DNA of 64,000 bases from Pseudorasbora parva (lineage: Eukaryota; Chordata; Actinopteri; Cypriniformes; Gobionidae). Below are positions 11,160 to 24,637 of the stretch, one piece after another. Under the pieces are notes generated by a model. The model made no database searches. It had not been told where the DNA came from and saw nothing but the letters and a program-made list of their open reading frames with translations. Position 1 is the first letter of the stretch; the number at the start of each line of letters is the position of its first letter. The DNA lies in assembly GCF_024679245.1 (NCBI RefSeq), contig NC_090187.1, forward strand, positions 19,940,995 to 20,004,994, read 5' to 3'. Both the position numbers and the translations under genes were made by a program.

Positions 11160-11700
11160 ATCCTTAAAGAACTAATAAAACATTAGAAGGAATCTATTTA
11201 TATGGATAGAAAGTTCAAGTTCATGGGATCCAGGGTAAGATTTTTTTTTTTTTTTTTTGCCAAAAAATATCTTCCTTGACCTACTGATGATACAACATGT
11301 AGTCATAAAGTCTGCATAGAATGTTCAATCTAAAAGACTATTTGGCCACAAATAAGATCAAAAGGTCATCCTTGAACCACTGAATCATGAGGAATCTATT
11401 TATATGCATAGACAGTTCAAGTTCATGGGATCCGGGGTCAGAATTTTTTTTTGTTTGTTTGATTTTTTTTGTCAAAAAATCTCATTCTTGGTATTACTGA
11501 AGAAACAACAGAAAGTCATACGTCTTAAAGAAGGTTCAAGCTCAAAGACTATTTGGCCACAAAAAAGTTCAAAAGGTGATCCTAGAACCACTGCATTAGA
11601 AGGAATCTATTTATATGCATAGAAAGTTCAAGATCATGGGATCCAGGGTAAGATTTTTCTTTTTTTTTTTGTCAAAAAATCTCATCCTTGATCTACTGAA
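11160..11700 (+). repeat. Segment shared with 47060-47590
   Basis: This stretch reappears about 35.9 kb to the right with very few changes, including the variant GCATAGACAGTTCAAG (11397 and 47296) and AAAAAAGTTCAAAAG in place of the usual CAAATAAG. It marks a long-distance copy within the satellite domain. Confidence 0.8.
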
Positions 11701-12100
11701 GAAACAACAGAAAGTCATAAGTCTGTAAATAAGGTTCAAGTTCAAAGACTCTTCAAAGTTCAAAGGGTCATCCTTGAAGAACCAATAAAACATCAAAAGG
11801 AATCTATTTATATGTATAGAAAGTTCAAGGTCATGGAATCTAGGGGCAGAATTTTTTTTTTGTTATTTGTAAAAAAAATGTCTTTCTTGACCTACTGATG
11901 AAACAACGGGTAGTCATAAAGTCTGTGTAGAATGTTCAAGTTCAAAGACTAATTGGCCACGAATAGGTTCAATATGTCATCTCTGAACCACTGAATCAGA
12001 AAGAATCTATTTATATGCATAGAAAGCTCAGGTTCATGGAATCTAGGTTCAGATTTTTTATTATTTTTTTTGTCAAAAAATGTCTTCCTTTACCTACTGA

Positions 12101-12170
12101 TGTATAGAATGTATAGTCTGTATACATTTATGTATATAATGTATAGAATGTATAGTCTGTATAGAATGTT
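12101..12170 (+). repeat. 39-bp tandem insert in a type-B monomer, copy 1
   Basis: GTATAGAATGTATAGTCTG occurs at 12102 and again at 12141 (39-bp period), replacing part of the usual ATGAAACAACAGGTAGTCATAAAGTC segment. The same rearranged monomer occurs at 39036 and 57698. Confidence 0.85.
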
Positions 12171-15093
12171 CAAGCTCAAAGACTATTTGGCCACAAATAA
12201 GTTCAAAAGGTCATCCTTGAACCACTGCATCAAAAGGAATCTATTTATATGTATAGAAAGTTCAAGTTCATGGGATTAAGGTTCAGAATCTTTTCTTTTT
12301 TTTGTCAAAAATCTCGTCCTTGATATACTGAAGAAACAACAGAAAGTCATACGTCTGAAAAGAAGGTTTAAGTTCAAAGACTAATTGGCCACAAATAGGT
12401 TCAAAAGGTCATCCCTGAACCACTGCATCAGAAGCAATCTATTTATATGCATAGAAAGTTCAAGTTCATGGGATAAAGGGGCAGAATCTTTTTTTTTTTT
12501 TGTCAAAAATCTCATCCTTGATATACTGAAGAAACAACAGAAAGTCATACGTCTGTAAAGAAGGTTCAAGTTCAAAGACTCTTTGGCAAAAATAAGTTCA
12601 AAGGGTCATCCTTGAAGAGCTAATAAAACGTGAGAAGGAATCTATTTATATGCATAGAAAGTTCAAGTTCATGGAATCTAGGTTCAGATTTTTTTTTTTA
12701 ACAAAAAATGTTTCCCTTTACCTACTGATGATACAACATGTAGTCATAAAGTCTGTATAGAATGTTCAAGCTCAAAGACTATATAGCCACAAATAAGTTC
12801 AAAAGGTCATCCTTGAACCACTGCATCAAAAGGAATCTATTTATATGTATAGAACGTTCAAGTTTATGGGATCAAGGTTCAGAATCTTTTTTTTTTTGTC
12901 AAAAATCTCATCCTTGATATACTGAAGAAACAACAGAAAGTCATACATCTGTAAAGAAGGTTCAAGTTCAAAGACTCTTTGGCCAAAAATAAGTTCAAAG
13001 GGTCATCCCTGAAGAGCTAATAAAACATGATAAGGAATCTATTTATATGTATAGAAAGTTCAAGGTCATGGGATCCAGGGGCAGAATCTTTTTTTTTTTT
13101 TTTTTGTGTGTCAAAAATCTCATCCTTGACATACTGAAGAAACAACAGAAAGTCATACATCTGTAAAGAAGGTTCAAGTTCAAAGACTCTGGCCAAAAAT
13201 AAGTTCAAAGGGTCATCCTTGAAGAACTAATAAAACATCAAAAGGAATCTATTTATATGTATAGAAAGTTCATGTTCAAGTTCAAAGACTAAATGGCCAC
13301 AAATAGGTTCAATAGGTCATCCCTGAACCACTGCATTAGAAGGAATCTATTTATATGCATAGAAAGTTCAAGTTCATGGAATCTAGGTTCAGATTTTTTT
13401 TTTTAACAAAAAATGTTTCCCTTTACCTACTGATGATACAACATGTAGTCATAAAGTCTGTATAGAATGTTCAAGCTCAAAGACTATTTGGCCACAAATA
13501 AGTTCAAAAGGTCATCCTTGAACCACTGCATCAAAAGGAATCTATTTATATGTATAGAACGTTCAAGTTCATGGGATAAAGGGGCAGAATCTTTTTTTTT
13601 TGTCAAAAATCTCATCCTTGATATACTGAAGAAACAACAGAAAGTCATACATCTGTAAAGAAGGTTCAAGTTCAAAGACTAATTGGCCAAAAATAAGTTC
13701 AAAGGGTCATCCTTGAAGAGCTAATAAAACGTGAGAAGGAATCTATTTATATGCATAGAAAGTTCAAGTTCATGGAATCTAGGTTCAGATTTTTTTTTTT
13801 TAACAAAAAATGTTTCCCTTTACCTACTGATGATACAACATGTAGTCATAAAGTCTGTATAGAATGTTCAAGCTCAAAGACTAAATAGCCACAAATAAGT
13901 TCAAAAGGTCATCCTTGAACCACTGCATCAAAAGGAATCTATTTATATGTATAGAACGTTCAAGTTTATGGGATCAAGGTTCAGAATCTTTTTTTTTTTG
14001 TCAAAAATCTCATCCTTGATATACTGAAGAAACAACAGAAAGTCATACATCTGTAAAGAAGGTTCAAGTTCAAAGACTCTTTGGCCAAAAATAAGTTCAA
14101 AGGGTCATCCCTGAAGAGCTAATAAAACATGATAAGGAATCTATTTATATGTATAGAAAGTTCAAGGTCATGGGATCCAGGGGCAGAATCTTTTTTTTTT
14201 TTTTTTTTTTTTGTCAAAAATCTCATCCTTGACATACTGAAGAAACAACAGAAAGTCATACATCTGTAAAGAAGGTTCAAGTTCAAAGACTCTGGCCAAA
14301 AATAAGTTCAAAGGGTCATCCTTGAAGAACTAATAAAACATCAAAAGGAATCTATTTATATGTATAGAAAGTTCATGTTCAAGTTCAAAGACTAAATGGC
14401 CACAAATAGGTTCAATAGGTCATCCCTGAACCACTGCATTAGAAGGAATCTATTTATATGCATAGAAAGTTCAAGTTCATGGAATCTAGGTTCAGATTTT
14501 TTTTTTTAACAAAAAATGTTTCCCTTTACCTACTGATGATACAACATGTAGTCATAAAGTCTGTATAGAATGTTCAAGCTCAAAGACTATTTGGCCACAA
14601 ATAAGTTCAAAAGGTCATCCTTGAACCACTGCATCAAAAGGAATCTATTTATATGTATAGAACGTTCAAGTTCATGGGATCAAGGTTCAGAATCTTTTTT
14701 TTTTTGTCAAACATCTCATCCTTGATATACTGAAGAAACAACAGAAAGTCATACATCTGTAAAGAAGGTTCAAGTTCAAAGACTAATTGGCCAAAAATAG
14801 GTTCAAAAGGTCACCCCTGAACCACTGCATCAGAAGCAATCTATTTATATGCATAGAAAGTTCAAGTTCATGGGATCCAGGGGCAGAATCTTTTTTTTTT
14901 GTCAAAAATCTCATTCTTGATATACTGAAGAAACAACAGAAAGTCATGCGTCTGTAAAGAAGGTTCAAGCTCAAAGACTCTTTGGCCAAAAATAAGTTCA
15001 AACGGTCATCCTTGAAGAAGTAATAAAACATCAGAAGGAATCTATTTATATGAATAGAAAGTTCAAATTCATTGAATCTAGGGTCGTTTTTTT

Positions 15094-15113
15094 GGGGGGT
15101 GGGGGGTGGGGGG
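15094..15113 (+). repeat. G-run triplet in place of the T tract
   Basis: Three runs of six G separated by single T follow GAATCTAGGGTCGTTTTTTT in a type-B monomer; four G-tracts of three or more can be formed, so a G-quadruplex is possible. Confidence 0.85.
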
Positions 15114-15249
15114 TGTCAAAAAATGTCTTCCTTGACCTACTGAAGAAACAACAGAAAGTCATACGTGTGTAAAGAAGGTTCAAGTTCAAAGACTCTTTTG
15201 CCACAAATAAGTTCAAAATGTCATCCTTGAACCACTGCATCAGAAGGAA

Positions 15250-16040
15250 TCTTTTTATATGCATAGAAAGTTCAAGTTCATGGGATCCAGGGTCAGAATT
15301 TTTTTTTTTTGTCAAAAAAATCTCATCCTTGATCTACTGAAGAAACAACAGAAAGTCATAAAGTCTTTGTAGAATGTTCAAGTTCAAAGACTATTTGGCC
15401 ACAAATAGGTTTAATAGGTAGTCCCTAAACCACTACATCCGAAGTATTCTATTTACATGAATAGAAAGTTCAAGTTCATGGAATCCAGGGTCAGAATCTT
15501 TTTTTTGTCAAAAAAAATCTAATCCTTGATTTACTGAAGAAACAACAGAAAGTCATAAGTCTGTAAAGAAGGTTTAAGTTCAACGACTCTGGCAAAAAAT
15601 AAGTTAAAAGGGTCATCCTTAAAGAACTAATAAAACATCAGAAGGAATCTATTTATATGCATAGAAAGTTCAAGTTCATGGGATCCAGGGTCAGAATTTT
15701 TTTTTTTTGTCAAAAAAATCTCATCCTTGATCTACTGAAGAAACAACAGAAAGTCATAAAGTCTTTGTAGAATGTTCAAGTTCAAAGACTATTTGGCCAC
15801 AAATAGGTTTAATAGGTAGTCCCTAAACCACTACATCCGAAGTATTCTATTTACATGAATAGAAAGTTCAAGTTCATGGAATCCAGGGTCAGAATCTTTT
15901 TTTTGTCAAAAAAAATCTAATCCTTGATTTACTGAAGAAACAACAGAAAGTCATAAGTCTGTAAAGAAGGTTTAAGTTCAACGACTCTGGCAAAAAATAA
16001 GTTAAAAGGGTCATCCTTAAAGAACTAATAAAACATCAGA
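15250..16040 (+). repeat. Local dimer duplication (~400 bp)
   Basis: About 15250-15640 is repeated at about 15650-16040 with nearly no change, including CTACATCCGAAGTATTC and the rare TATTTACATGAATAG. The second 8.4-kb copy has only one of these dimers, which explains why its offset drops from 8442 to 8044 bp. Confidence 0.85.
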
Positions 16041-19000
16041 AGGAATCTATTTATATGGATAGAAAGTTCAAGTTCATGGAATCTAGGGTCAGAATTTTTT
16101 TTTTGCCAAAAAATATCTTCCTTGACCTACTGATGATACAACATGTAGTCATAAAGTCTGCATAGAATGATCAATCTAAAAGACTATTTGGCCACAAATA
16201 AGATCAAAAGGTCATCCTTGAACCACTGAATCATGAGGAATCTATTTATATGCATAGAAAGTTCAAGTTCATGGGATCCGGGGTCAGAATTTTTTTTTTT
16301 GTTTGTTTGATTTTTTTTGTCAAAAAATCTCATTCTTGGTATTACTGAAGAAACAACAGAAAGTCATACGTCTTAAAGAAGGTTCAAGCTCAAAGACTAT
16401 TTGGCCACAAATAAGTTCAAAAGGTGATCCTAGAACCACTGCATTAGAAGGAATCTATTTATATGCATAGAAAGTTCAAGATCATGGGATCCAGGGTAAG
16501 ATTTTTTTTTTTTTTGTCAAAAAATCTCATCCTTGATCTACTGAAGAAACAACAGAAAGTCATAAGTCTGTAAATAAGGTTCAAGTTCAAAGACTCTTTG
16601 GCCAAAAATAAGTTCAAAGGGTAATCCTTGAAGAGCTAATAAAACATCAGAAGGAATCTATTTATATCTTTAGAAAGTTCAAGTTCATGGAATCTAGGGT
16701 CAGAATTTGTTTTTGTTTTTTTGTCAAAAAATGTCTTCCTTGACATATTGATGAATCAACAGGTAGTCATAAAGTCTGTGTGGAATGTTCAAGTTCAAAG
16801 AATATTTGGCCACAAATAAGTTCAAAAGGTCATCCTTGAACCTCTGCATCAGAAGAAATCTATTTATATGCATAGAAAGTTCAAGTTCATGGCATCCAGG
16901 GTCAGAAATTAGTTTTTTGTCAAAAAAAAATCTCATCCTTGATCTACTGAAGAAACAACAGAAAGTCATACGTCTGTAAAGAAGGTTCAAGTTCAAAGAT
17001 TCTTTGGCCAAAAATAAGTTCAAAGGGTCATCCTTGAAGAGCTAATAAAATATCAGAAGGAATCTATTTATATGTATAGAAACTTCAAGTTCATGGAATC
17101 TAGCGTCATAATTATTTTTTGCCAAACAATATCTTCCTTGACCACTGATGAAACAACAGGTAGAAATAAAGTGTGTAAAGAATGTTCAAGTTCAAAGACT
17201 AATTGGCCACAAATAGGTTCAAAAGGTCATCCCTGAACCACTGCATCAGAAGGAATCTATTTATATGCATAGAAAGTTCAAGTTCATGGGATCCAGGGGC
17301 AGAATCTTTTTTTTTTTTTGGTCAAAAATCTCATCCTTGATATACTGAAGAAACAACAGAAAGTCATATGTCTGTAAAGAAGGTTCAAGTTCAATGCTCT
17401 TTGGTAAAAATAAGTTCAAAGGGTCATCCTTGAAGAGCTAATAAAACATCAGAAGGAATCTATATATATGTATAGAAAGATCAAGTTAATGGAATCTAGG
17501 GTCAGATTTTTGTTTTTGTTTTTTTGCCAAAAAATGTCTTCCTTGACCTACTGATGAAACAACAGGTAGTCATAAAGGCTTTGTAGAATGTTTAAGTTCA
17601 AAGACTATTTGGCCACAAATAGGTTCAATAGGTAGTCCCTAAACCACTACATCCGAAGTATTCTATTTATATGAATAGAAAGTTCAAGTTCATGGGATCC
17701 AGGGTCAGAATCTTTTTATTGTCAAAAAAAATCTAATCCTTGATTTACTGAAGAAACAACAGAAAGTCATAAGTCTGTAAAGAAGGTTTAAATTCAACGA
17801 CTCTGGCAAAAAATAAGATAAAAGGGTCATCTTTAAAGAACTAATAAAACATCAGAAGGAAGCTATTTATATGGATAGAAAGTTCAAGTTCATGGAATCT
17901 AGGGTCAGAATTTTTTTTTTGCCAAAAAATATCTTCCTTGACCTACTGATGATACAACATGTAGTCATAAAGTCTGCATAGAATGTTCAATCTAAAAGAC
18001 TATTTGGCCACAAATAAGATCAAAAGGTCATCCTTGAAGAGCTAATAAAACATCAGAAGGAATCTATTGATATGTATAGAAAGTTCAAGATCATGGAATC
18101 TAGGGTCAGAATTTTTTTTTTTTTTTGTCAAAAAAAGTCTTCCTTGACCTACTGGTGAAACAACAGGTAGTCATAAAGTCTTTGTAGAATGTTCAAGTTC
18201 AAAGATTATTTGGCCACAAATAGGTTCAATAGGTAGTCCCTAAACCACTACATCCAAAGTATTCTATTTATATGAATAGAAAGTTCAAGTTCATGGGATC
18301 CAGGGTCAGAATCTTTTTCTTGTCAAAAAAAATCTAATCCTTGATTTACTGAAGAAACAACAGAAAGTCATAAGTCTATAAAGAAGGTTTAAGTTCAACG
18401 ACTCTGGCCAAAAATAAGTTCAAAGGGTCATCCTTAAAGAACTAAAAAAACATCAGAATGAATCTATTTATATGGATAGAAAGTTCAAGTTCATGGAATC
18501 TAGGGGCAGAATTTTTTTTTTTTTGCCAAAAAATATCTTCCTTGACCTACTGATGATACAACATGTAGTCATAAAGTCTGCATAGAATGTTCAATCTAAA
18601 AGACTATTTGGCCACAAATAAGATCAAATGGTCATCCTTGAACCACTGAATCATGAGGAATCTATTTATATGCATAGAAAGTTCAAGTTCATGGGATCCG
18701 GGGTCAGAATATTTTTTGTTTGTTTGATTTTTTTGTCAAAAAATCTCATTTTTGGTATTACTGAAGAAACAACAGAAAGTCATACGTCTTAAAGAAGGTT
18801 CAAGCTCAAAGACTATTTGGCCACAAATAAGTTCAAAAGGTGATCCTAGAACCACTGCATTAGAAGGAATCTATTTATATGCATAGAAAGTTCAAGATCA
18901 TGGGATCCAGGGTAAGATTTTTTTTTTTTTTTTTTGTCAAAAAATCTCATCCTTGATCTACTGAAGAAAGAACAGAAAGTCATAAGTCTGTAAATAAGGT

Positions 19001-19931
19001 TCAAGTTCAAAGACTCTTTGGCCAAAAATAAGTTCAAAGGGTAATCCTTGAAGAGCTAATAAAACATCAGAAGGAATCTATTTATATCTATAGAAAGATC
19101 AAGTTCATGGAATCTAGGGTCAGAATTTGTTTTTGTTTTTTTTGTCAAAAAATGTCTTCCTTGACATATTGATGAAAAAAACAGGTAGTCATAAAGTCTG
19201 TGTGGAATGTTCGAGTTCTAAGAAAATTTGGCCACAAATAATTTCAAAATGTCATCCTTGAACCACTGCATCAGAAGAAACCTATTTATATGCATAGAAA
19301 GTTCAAGTTCATGGGATCCAGGGTCAGATTTTTGTTTTTTGTCAAAAAAAATCTCATCCTTGATCTACTGAAGAAACAACAGAAAGTCATACGTCCGTAA
19401 AGAAGGTTTAAGTTCAAAGACACTTTGGCCAAAAATAAGTTCAAAGGGTCATCCTTGAAGAGCTAATAAAACATCAGAAGGAGTCTATTTATATGTATAA
19501 AAACTTCAAGTTCATGGATTCTAGCATCAGAATTTTTTTTTTGCCAAAAAATATCTTCCTTGACCTACTGATGATACAACATGTAGTCATAAAGTCTGCA
19601 TAGAATGTTCAATCTAAAAGACTATTTGGCCACAAATAAGATCAAAAGGTCATCCCTGAACCACTGCATCAGAAGCAATCTATTTATTTGCATAGAAAGT
19701 TCAAGTTCATGGGATCCAGGGGCAGAATCTTTTTTTTTTTGTCAAAAATCTCTTCCTTGATATACTGAAGAAACAACAGAAAGTCATACGTCTGTAAAGA
19801 AGGTTCAAGTTCAAAGACTCTTTGGCAAAAATAAGTTCAAACGGTCATCCTTGAAGAAGTAATAAAACATCAGAAGGAATCTATTTATATGCATAGAAAG
19901 TTCAAGTTCATGGAATCTAGGGTCTTTTTTT

Positions 19932-19943
19932 GGGGGGGGGGGG
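19932..19943 (+). repeat. 12-G run in a type-B monomer
   Basis: A pure run of about 12 G follows GAATCTAGGGTCTTTTTTT. The equivalent site in the duplicated copy (30797) has 17 G, so the run has changed length since duplication or is mis-assembled. Confidence 0.85.
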
Positions 19944-22900
19944 TGTCAAAAAATGTCTTTCTCTCATTTTTGGTATTACTGAAGAAACAACAGAAAGTCA
20001 TACGTCTTAAAGAAGGTTCAAGCTCAAAGACTATTTGGCCACAAATAAGTTCAAAAGGTGATCCTAGAACCACTGCATTAGAAGGAATCTATTTATATCT
20101 ATAGAAAGTTCAAGTTCAAGGAATCTAGGGGCAGATTTTTTTTTTTTAGTATTTGTCAAAAAATGTCTTTCTTGACCTACTGATGAAACAACGGGTAGTC
20201 ATAAAGTCTGTGTAGAATGTTCAAGTTCAAAGACTAATTGGCCACAAATAGGTTCAAAAGGTCATCCCTGAACCTCTGCATCAAAAGGAATCTATTTATA
20301 TGTATAGAAAGTTCAAGTTCATGGGATCAAGGTTCAGAATCTTTTTTTTTTGTCAAAAATCTCATCCTTGATATACTGAAGAAACAACAAAAAGTCATAC
20401 ACATGAATAGAAGGTTCAAGTTCAAAGACTATTTGGCCACAAATAAGTTCAAAAGGTCATCCTTGAAGCACTGAATCAGAAGGAATCTATTTATATGTAT
20501 AGAAAGTTCCAGTTCATGGGATCAAGGTTCAGAATCTTTTTTTTGAAAAAAAAAAAAGTCATCCTTGATCTACTGAAGAAACAACAGGTAGTCATAAAGT
20601 CTGTATAGAATGTTCAAGTTCAAGACTATTTGGCCACAATTAAGTTCAAAAGGTCATCCTTGAACCACTGTATCAGAAGTATTCTATTTATATGTATAGA
20701 AAGTTCAAGTTCATGGGATTAAGGTTCAGAATCTTTTCTTTTTTTTGTCAAAAATCTCGTCCTTGATATACTGAAGAAACAACAGAAAGTCATACGTCTG
20801 AAAAGAAGGTTTAAGTTCAAAGACTAATTGGCCACAAATAGGTTCAAAAGGTCATCCCTGAACCACTGCATCAGAAGCAATCTATTTATATGCATAGAAA
20901 GTTCAAGTTCATGGGATAAAGGGGCAGAATCTTTTTTTTTTTTTGTCAAAAATCTCATCCTTGATATACTGAAGAAACAACAGAAAGTCATACGTCTGTA
21001 AAGAAGGTTCAAGTTCAAAGACTCTTTGGCAAAAATAAGTTCAAAGGGTCATCCTTGAAGAGCTAATAAAACGTGAGAAGGAATCTATTTATATGCATAG
21101 AAAGTTCAAGTTCATGGAATCTAGGTTCAGATTTTTTTTTTTAACAAAAAATGTTTCCCTTTACCTACTGATGATACAACATGTAGTCATAAAGTCTGTA
21201 TAGAATGTTCAAGCTCAAAGACTATATAGCCACAAATAAGTTCAAAAGGTCATCCTTGAACCACTGCATCAAAAGGAATCTATTTATATGTATAGAACGT
21301 TCAAGTTTATGGGATCAAGGTTCAGAATCTTTTTTTTTTTGTCAAAAATCTCATCCTTGATATACTGAAGAAACAACAGAAAGTCATACATCTGTAAAGA
21401 AGGTTCAAGTTCAAAGACTCTTTGGCCAAAAATAAGTTCAAAGGGTCATCCCTGAAGAGCTAATAAAACATGATAAGGAATCTATTTATATGTATAGAAA
21501 GTTCAAGGTCATGGGATCCAGGGGCAGAATCTTTTTTTTTTTTTTTTTGTGTGTCAAAAATCTCATCCTTGACATACTGAAGAAACAACAGAAAGTCATA
21601 CATCTGTAAAGAAGGTTCAAGTTCAAAGACTCTGGCCAAAAATAAGTTCAAAGGGTCATCCTTGAAGAACTAATAAAACATCAAAAGGAATCTATTTATA
21701 TGTATAGAAAGTTCATGTTCAAGTTCAAAGACTAAATGGCCACAAATAGGTTCAATAGGTCATCCCTGAACCACTGCATTAGAAGGAATCTATTTATATG
21801 CATAGAAAGTTCAAGTTCATGGAATCTAGGTTCAGATTTTTTTTTTTAACAAAAAATGTTTCCCTTTACCTACTGATGATACAACATGTAGTCATAAAGT
21901 CTGTATAGAATGTTCAAGCTCAAAGACTATTTGGCCACAAATAAGTTCAAAAGGTCATCCTTGAACCACTGCATCAAAAGGAATCTATTTATATGTATAG
22001 AACGTTCAAGTTCATGGGATAAAGGGGCAGAATCTTTTTTTTTTTGTCAAAAATCTCATCCTTGATATACTGAAGAAACAACAGAAAGTCATACATCTGT
22101 AAAGAAGGTTCAAGTTCAAAGACTAATTGGCCAAAAATAAGTTCAAAGGGTCATCCTTGAAGAGCTAATAAAACGTGAGAAGGAATCTATTTATATGCAT
22201 AGAAAGTTCAAGTTCATGGAATCTAGGTTCAGATTTTTTTTTTTTAACAAAAAATGTTTCCCTTTACCTACTGATGATACAACATGTAGTCATAAAGTCT
22301 GTATAGAATGTTCAAGCTCAAAGACTAAATAGCCACAAATAAGTTCAAAAGGTCATCCTTGAACCACTGCATCAAAAGGAATCTATTTATATGTATAGAA
22401 CGTTCAAGTTTATGGGATCAAGGTTCAGAATCTTTTTTTTTTGTCAAAAATCTCATCCTTGATATACTGAAGAAACAACAGAAAGTCATACATCTGAAAA
22501 GAAGGTTCAAGTTCAAAGACTCTTTGGCCAAAAATAAGTTCAAAGGGTCATCCCTGAAGAGCTAATAAAACATGATAAGGAATCTATTTATATGTATAGA
22601 AAGTTCAAGGTCATGGGATCCAGGGGCAGAATCTTTTTTTTTTTTTTTTTTTTTGTCAAAAATCTCATCCTTGACATACTGAAGAAACAACAGAAAGTCA
22701 TACATCTGTAAAGAAGGTTCAAGTTCAAAGACTCTGGCCAAAAATAAGTTCAAAGGGTCATCCTTGAAGAACTAATAAAACATCAAAAGGAATCTATTTA
22801 TATGTATAGAAAGTTCATGTTCAAGTTCAAAGACTAAATGGCCACAAATAGGTTCAATAGGTCATCCCTGAACCACTGCATTAGAAGGAATCTATTTATA

Positions 22901-23535
22901 TGCATAGAAAGTTCAAGTTCATGGAATCTAGGTTCAGATTTTTTTTTTTAACAAAAAATGTTTCCCTTTACCTACTGATGATACAACATGTAGTCATAAA
23001 GTCTGTATAGAATGTTCAAGCTCAAAGACTATTTGGCCACAAATAAGTTCAAAAGGTCATCCTTGAACCACTGCATCAAAAGGAATCTATTTATATGTAT
23101 AGAACGTTCAAGTTCATGGGATCAAGGTTCAGAATCTTTTTTTTTTTGTCAAACATCTCATCCTTGATATACTGAAGAAACAACAGAAAGTCATACATCT
23201 GTAAAGAAGGTTCAAGTTCAAAGACTAATTGGCCAAAAATAGGTTCAAAAGGTCACCCCTGAACCACTGCATCAGAAGCAATCTATTTATATGCATAGAA
23301 AGTTCAAGTTCATGGGATCCAGGGGCAGAATCTTTTTTTTTTGTCAAAAATCTCATTCTTGATATACTGAAGAAACAACAGAAAGTCATGCGTCTGTAAA
23401 GAAGGTTCAAGCTCAAAGACTCTTTGGCCAAAAATAAGTTCAAACGGTCATCCTTGAAGAAGTAATAAAACATCAGAAGGAATCTATTTATATGAATAGA
23501 AAGTTCAAGTTCATTGAATCTAGGGTCGTTTTTTT

Positions 23536-23555
23536 GGGGGGTGGGGGGTGGGGGG
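23536..23555 (+). repeat. G-run triplet, duplicate of the 15094 site
   Basis: Identical three-by-six G pattern at offset 8442, as expected from the 8.4-kb duplication. Confidence 0.85.
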
Positions 23556-24637
23556 TGTCAAAAAATGTCTTCCTTGACCTACTGAAGAAACAACAGAAAG
23601 TCATACGTGTGTAAAGAAGGTTCAAGTTCAAAGACTCTTTTGCCACAAATAAGTTCAAAATGTCATCCTTGAACCACTGCATCAGAAGGAATCTTTTTAT
23701 ATGCATAGAAAGTTCAAGTTCATGGGATCCAGGGTCAGAATTTTTTTTTTTTGTCAAAAAAATCTCATCCTTGATCTACTGAAGAAACAACAGAAAGTCA
23801 TAAAGTCTTTGTAGAATGTTCAAGTTCAAAGACTATTTGGCCACAAATAGGTTTAATAGGTAGTCCCTAAACCACTACATCCGAAGTATTCTATTTACAT
23901 GAATAGAAAGTTCAAGTTCATGGAATCCAGGGTCAGAATCTTTTTTTTGTCAAAAAAAATCTAATCCTTGATTTACTGAAGAAACAACAGAAAGTCATAA
24001 GTCTGTAAAGAAGGTTTAAGTTCAACGACTCTGGCAAAAAATAAGTTAAAAGGGTCATCCTTAAAGAACTAATAAAACATCAGAAGGAATCTATTTATAT
24101 GGATAGAAAGTTCAAGTTCATGGAATCTAGGGTCAGAATTTTTTTTTTGCCAAAAAATATCTTCCTTGACCTACTGATGATACAACATGTAGTCATAAAG
24201 TCTGCATAGAATGATCAATCTAAAAGACTATTTGGCTACAAATAAGATCAAAAGGTCATCCTTGAACCACTGAATCATGAGGAATCTATTTATATGCATA
24301 GAAAGTTCAAGTTCATGGGATCCGGGGTCAGAATTTTTTTTTTTGTTTGTTTGATTTTTTTTGTCAAAAAATCTCATTCTTGGTATTACTGAAGAAACAA
24401 CAGAAAGTCATACGTCTTAAAGAAGGTTCAAGCTCAAAGACTATTTGGCCACAAATAAGTTCAAAAGGTGATCCTAGAACCACTGCATTAGAAGGAATCT
24501 ATTTATATGCATAGAAAGTTCAAGATCATGGGATCCAGGGTAAGATTTTTTTTTTTTTTGTCAAAAAATCTCATCCTTGATCTACTGAAGAAACAACAGA
24601 AAGTCATAAGTCTGTAAATAAGGTTCAAGTTCAAAGA

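Larger units (their letters stand above)
12241..20683 (+). repeat. 8.44-kb tandem duplication, first copy
   Basis: From CTATTTATATGTATAG at 12241 the sequence is repeated from 20684 with an offset of 8443 bp (42 monomers), nearly base for base, including shared oddities such as GGATAAAGGGGCAG. Before the boundary the copies differ (GCATCAAAAGGAATC against GTATCAGAAGTATTC), so the exchange point lies within TCTATTTATATGTATAG. This copy has one extra dimer near 15640-16040. Confidence 0.93.
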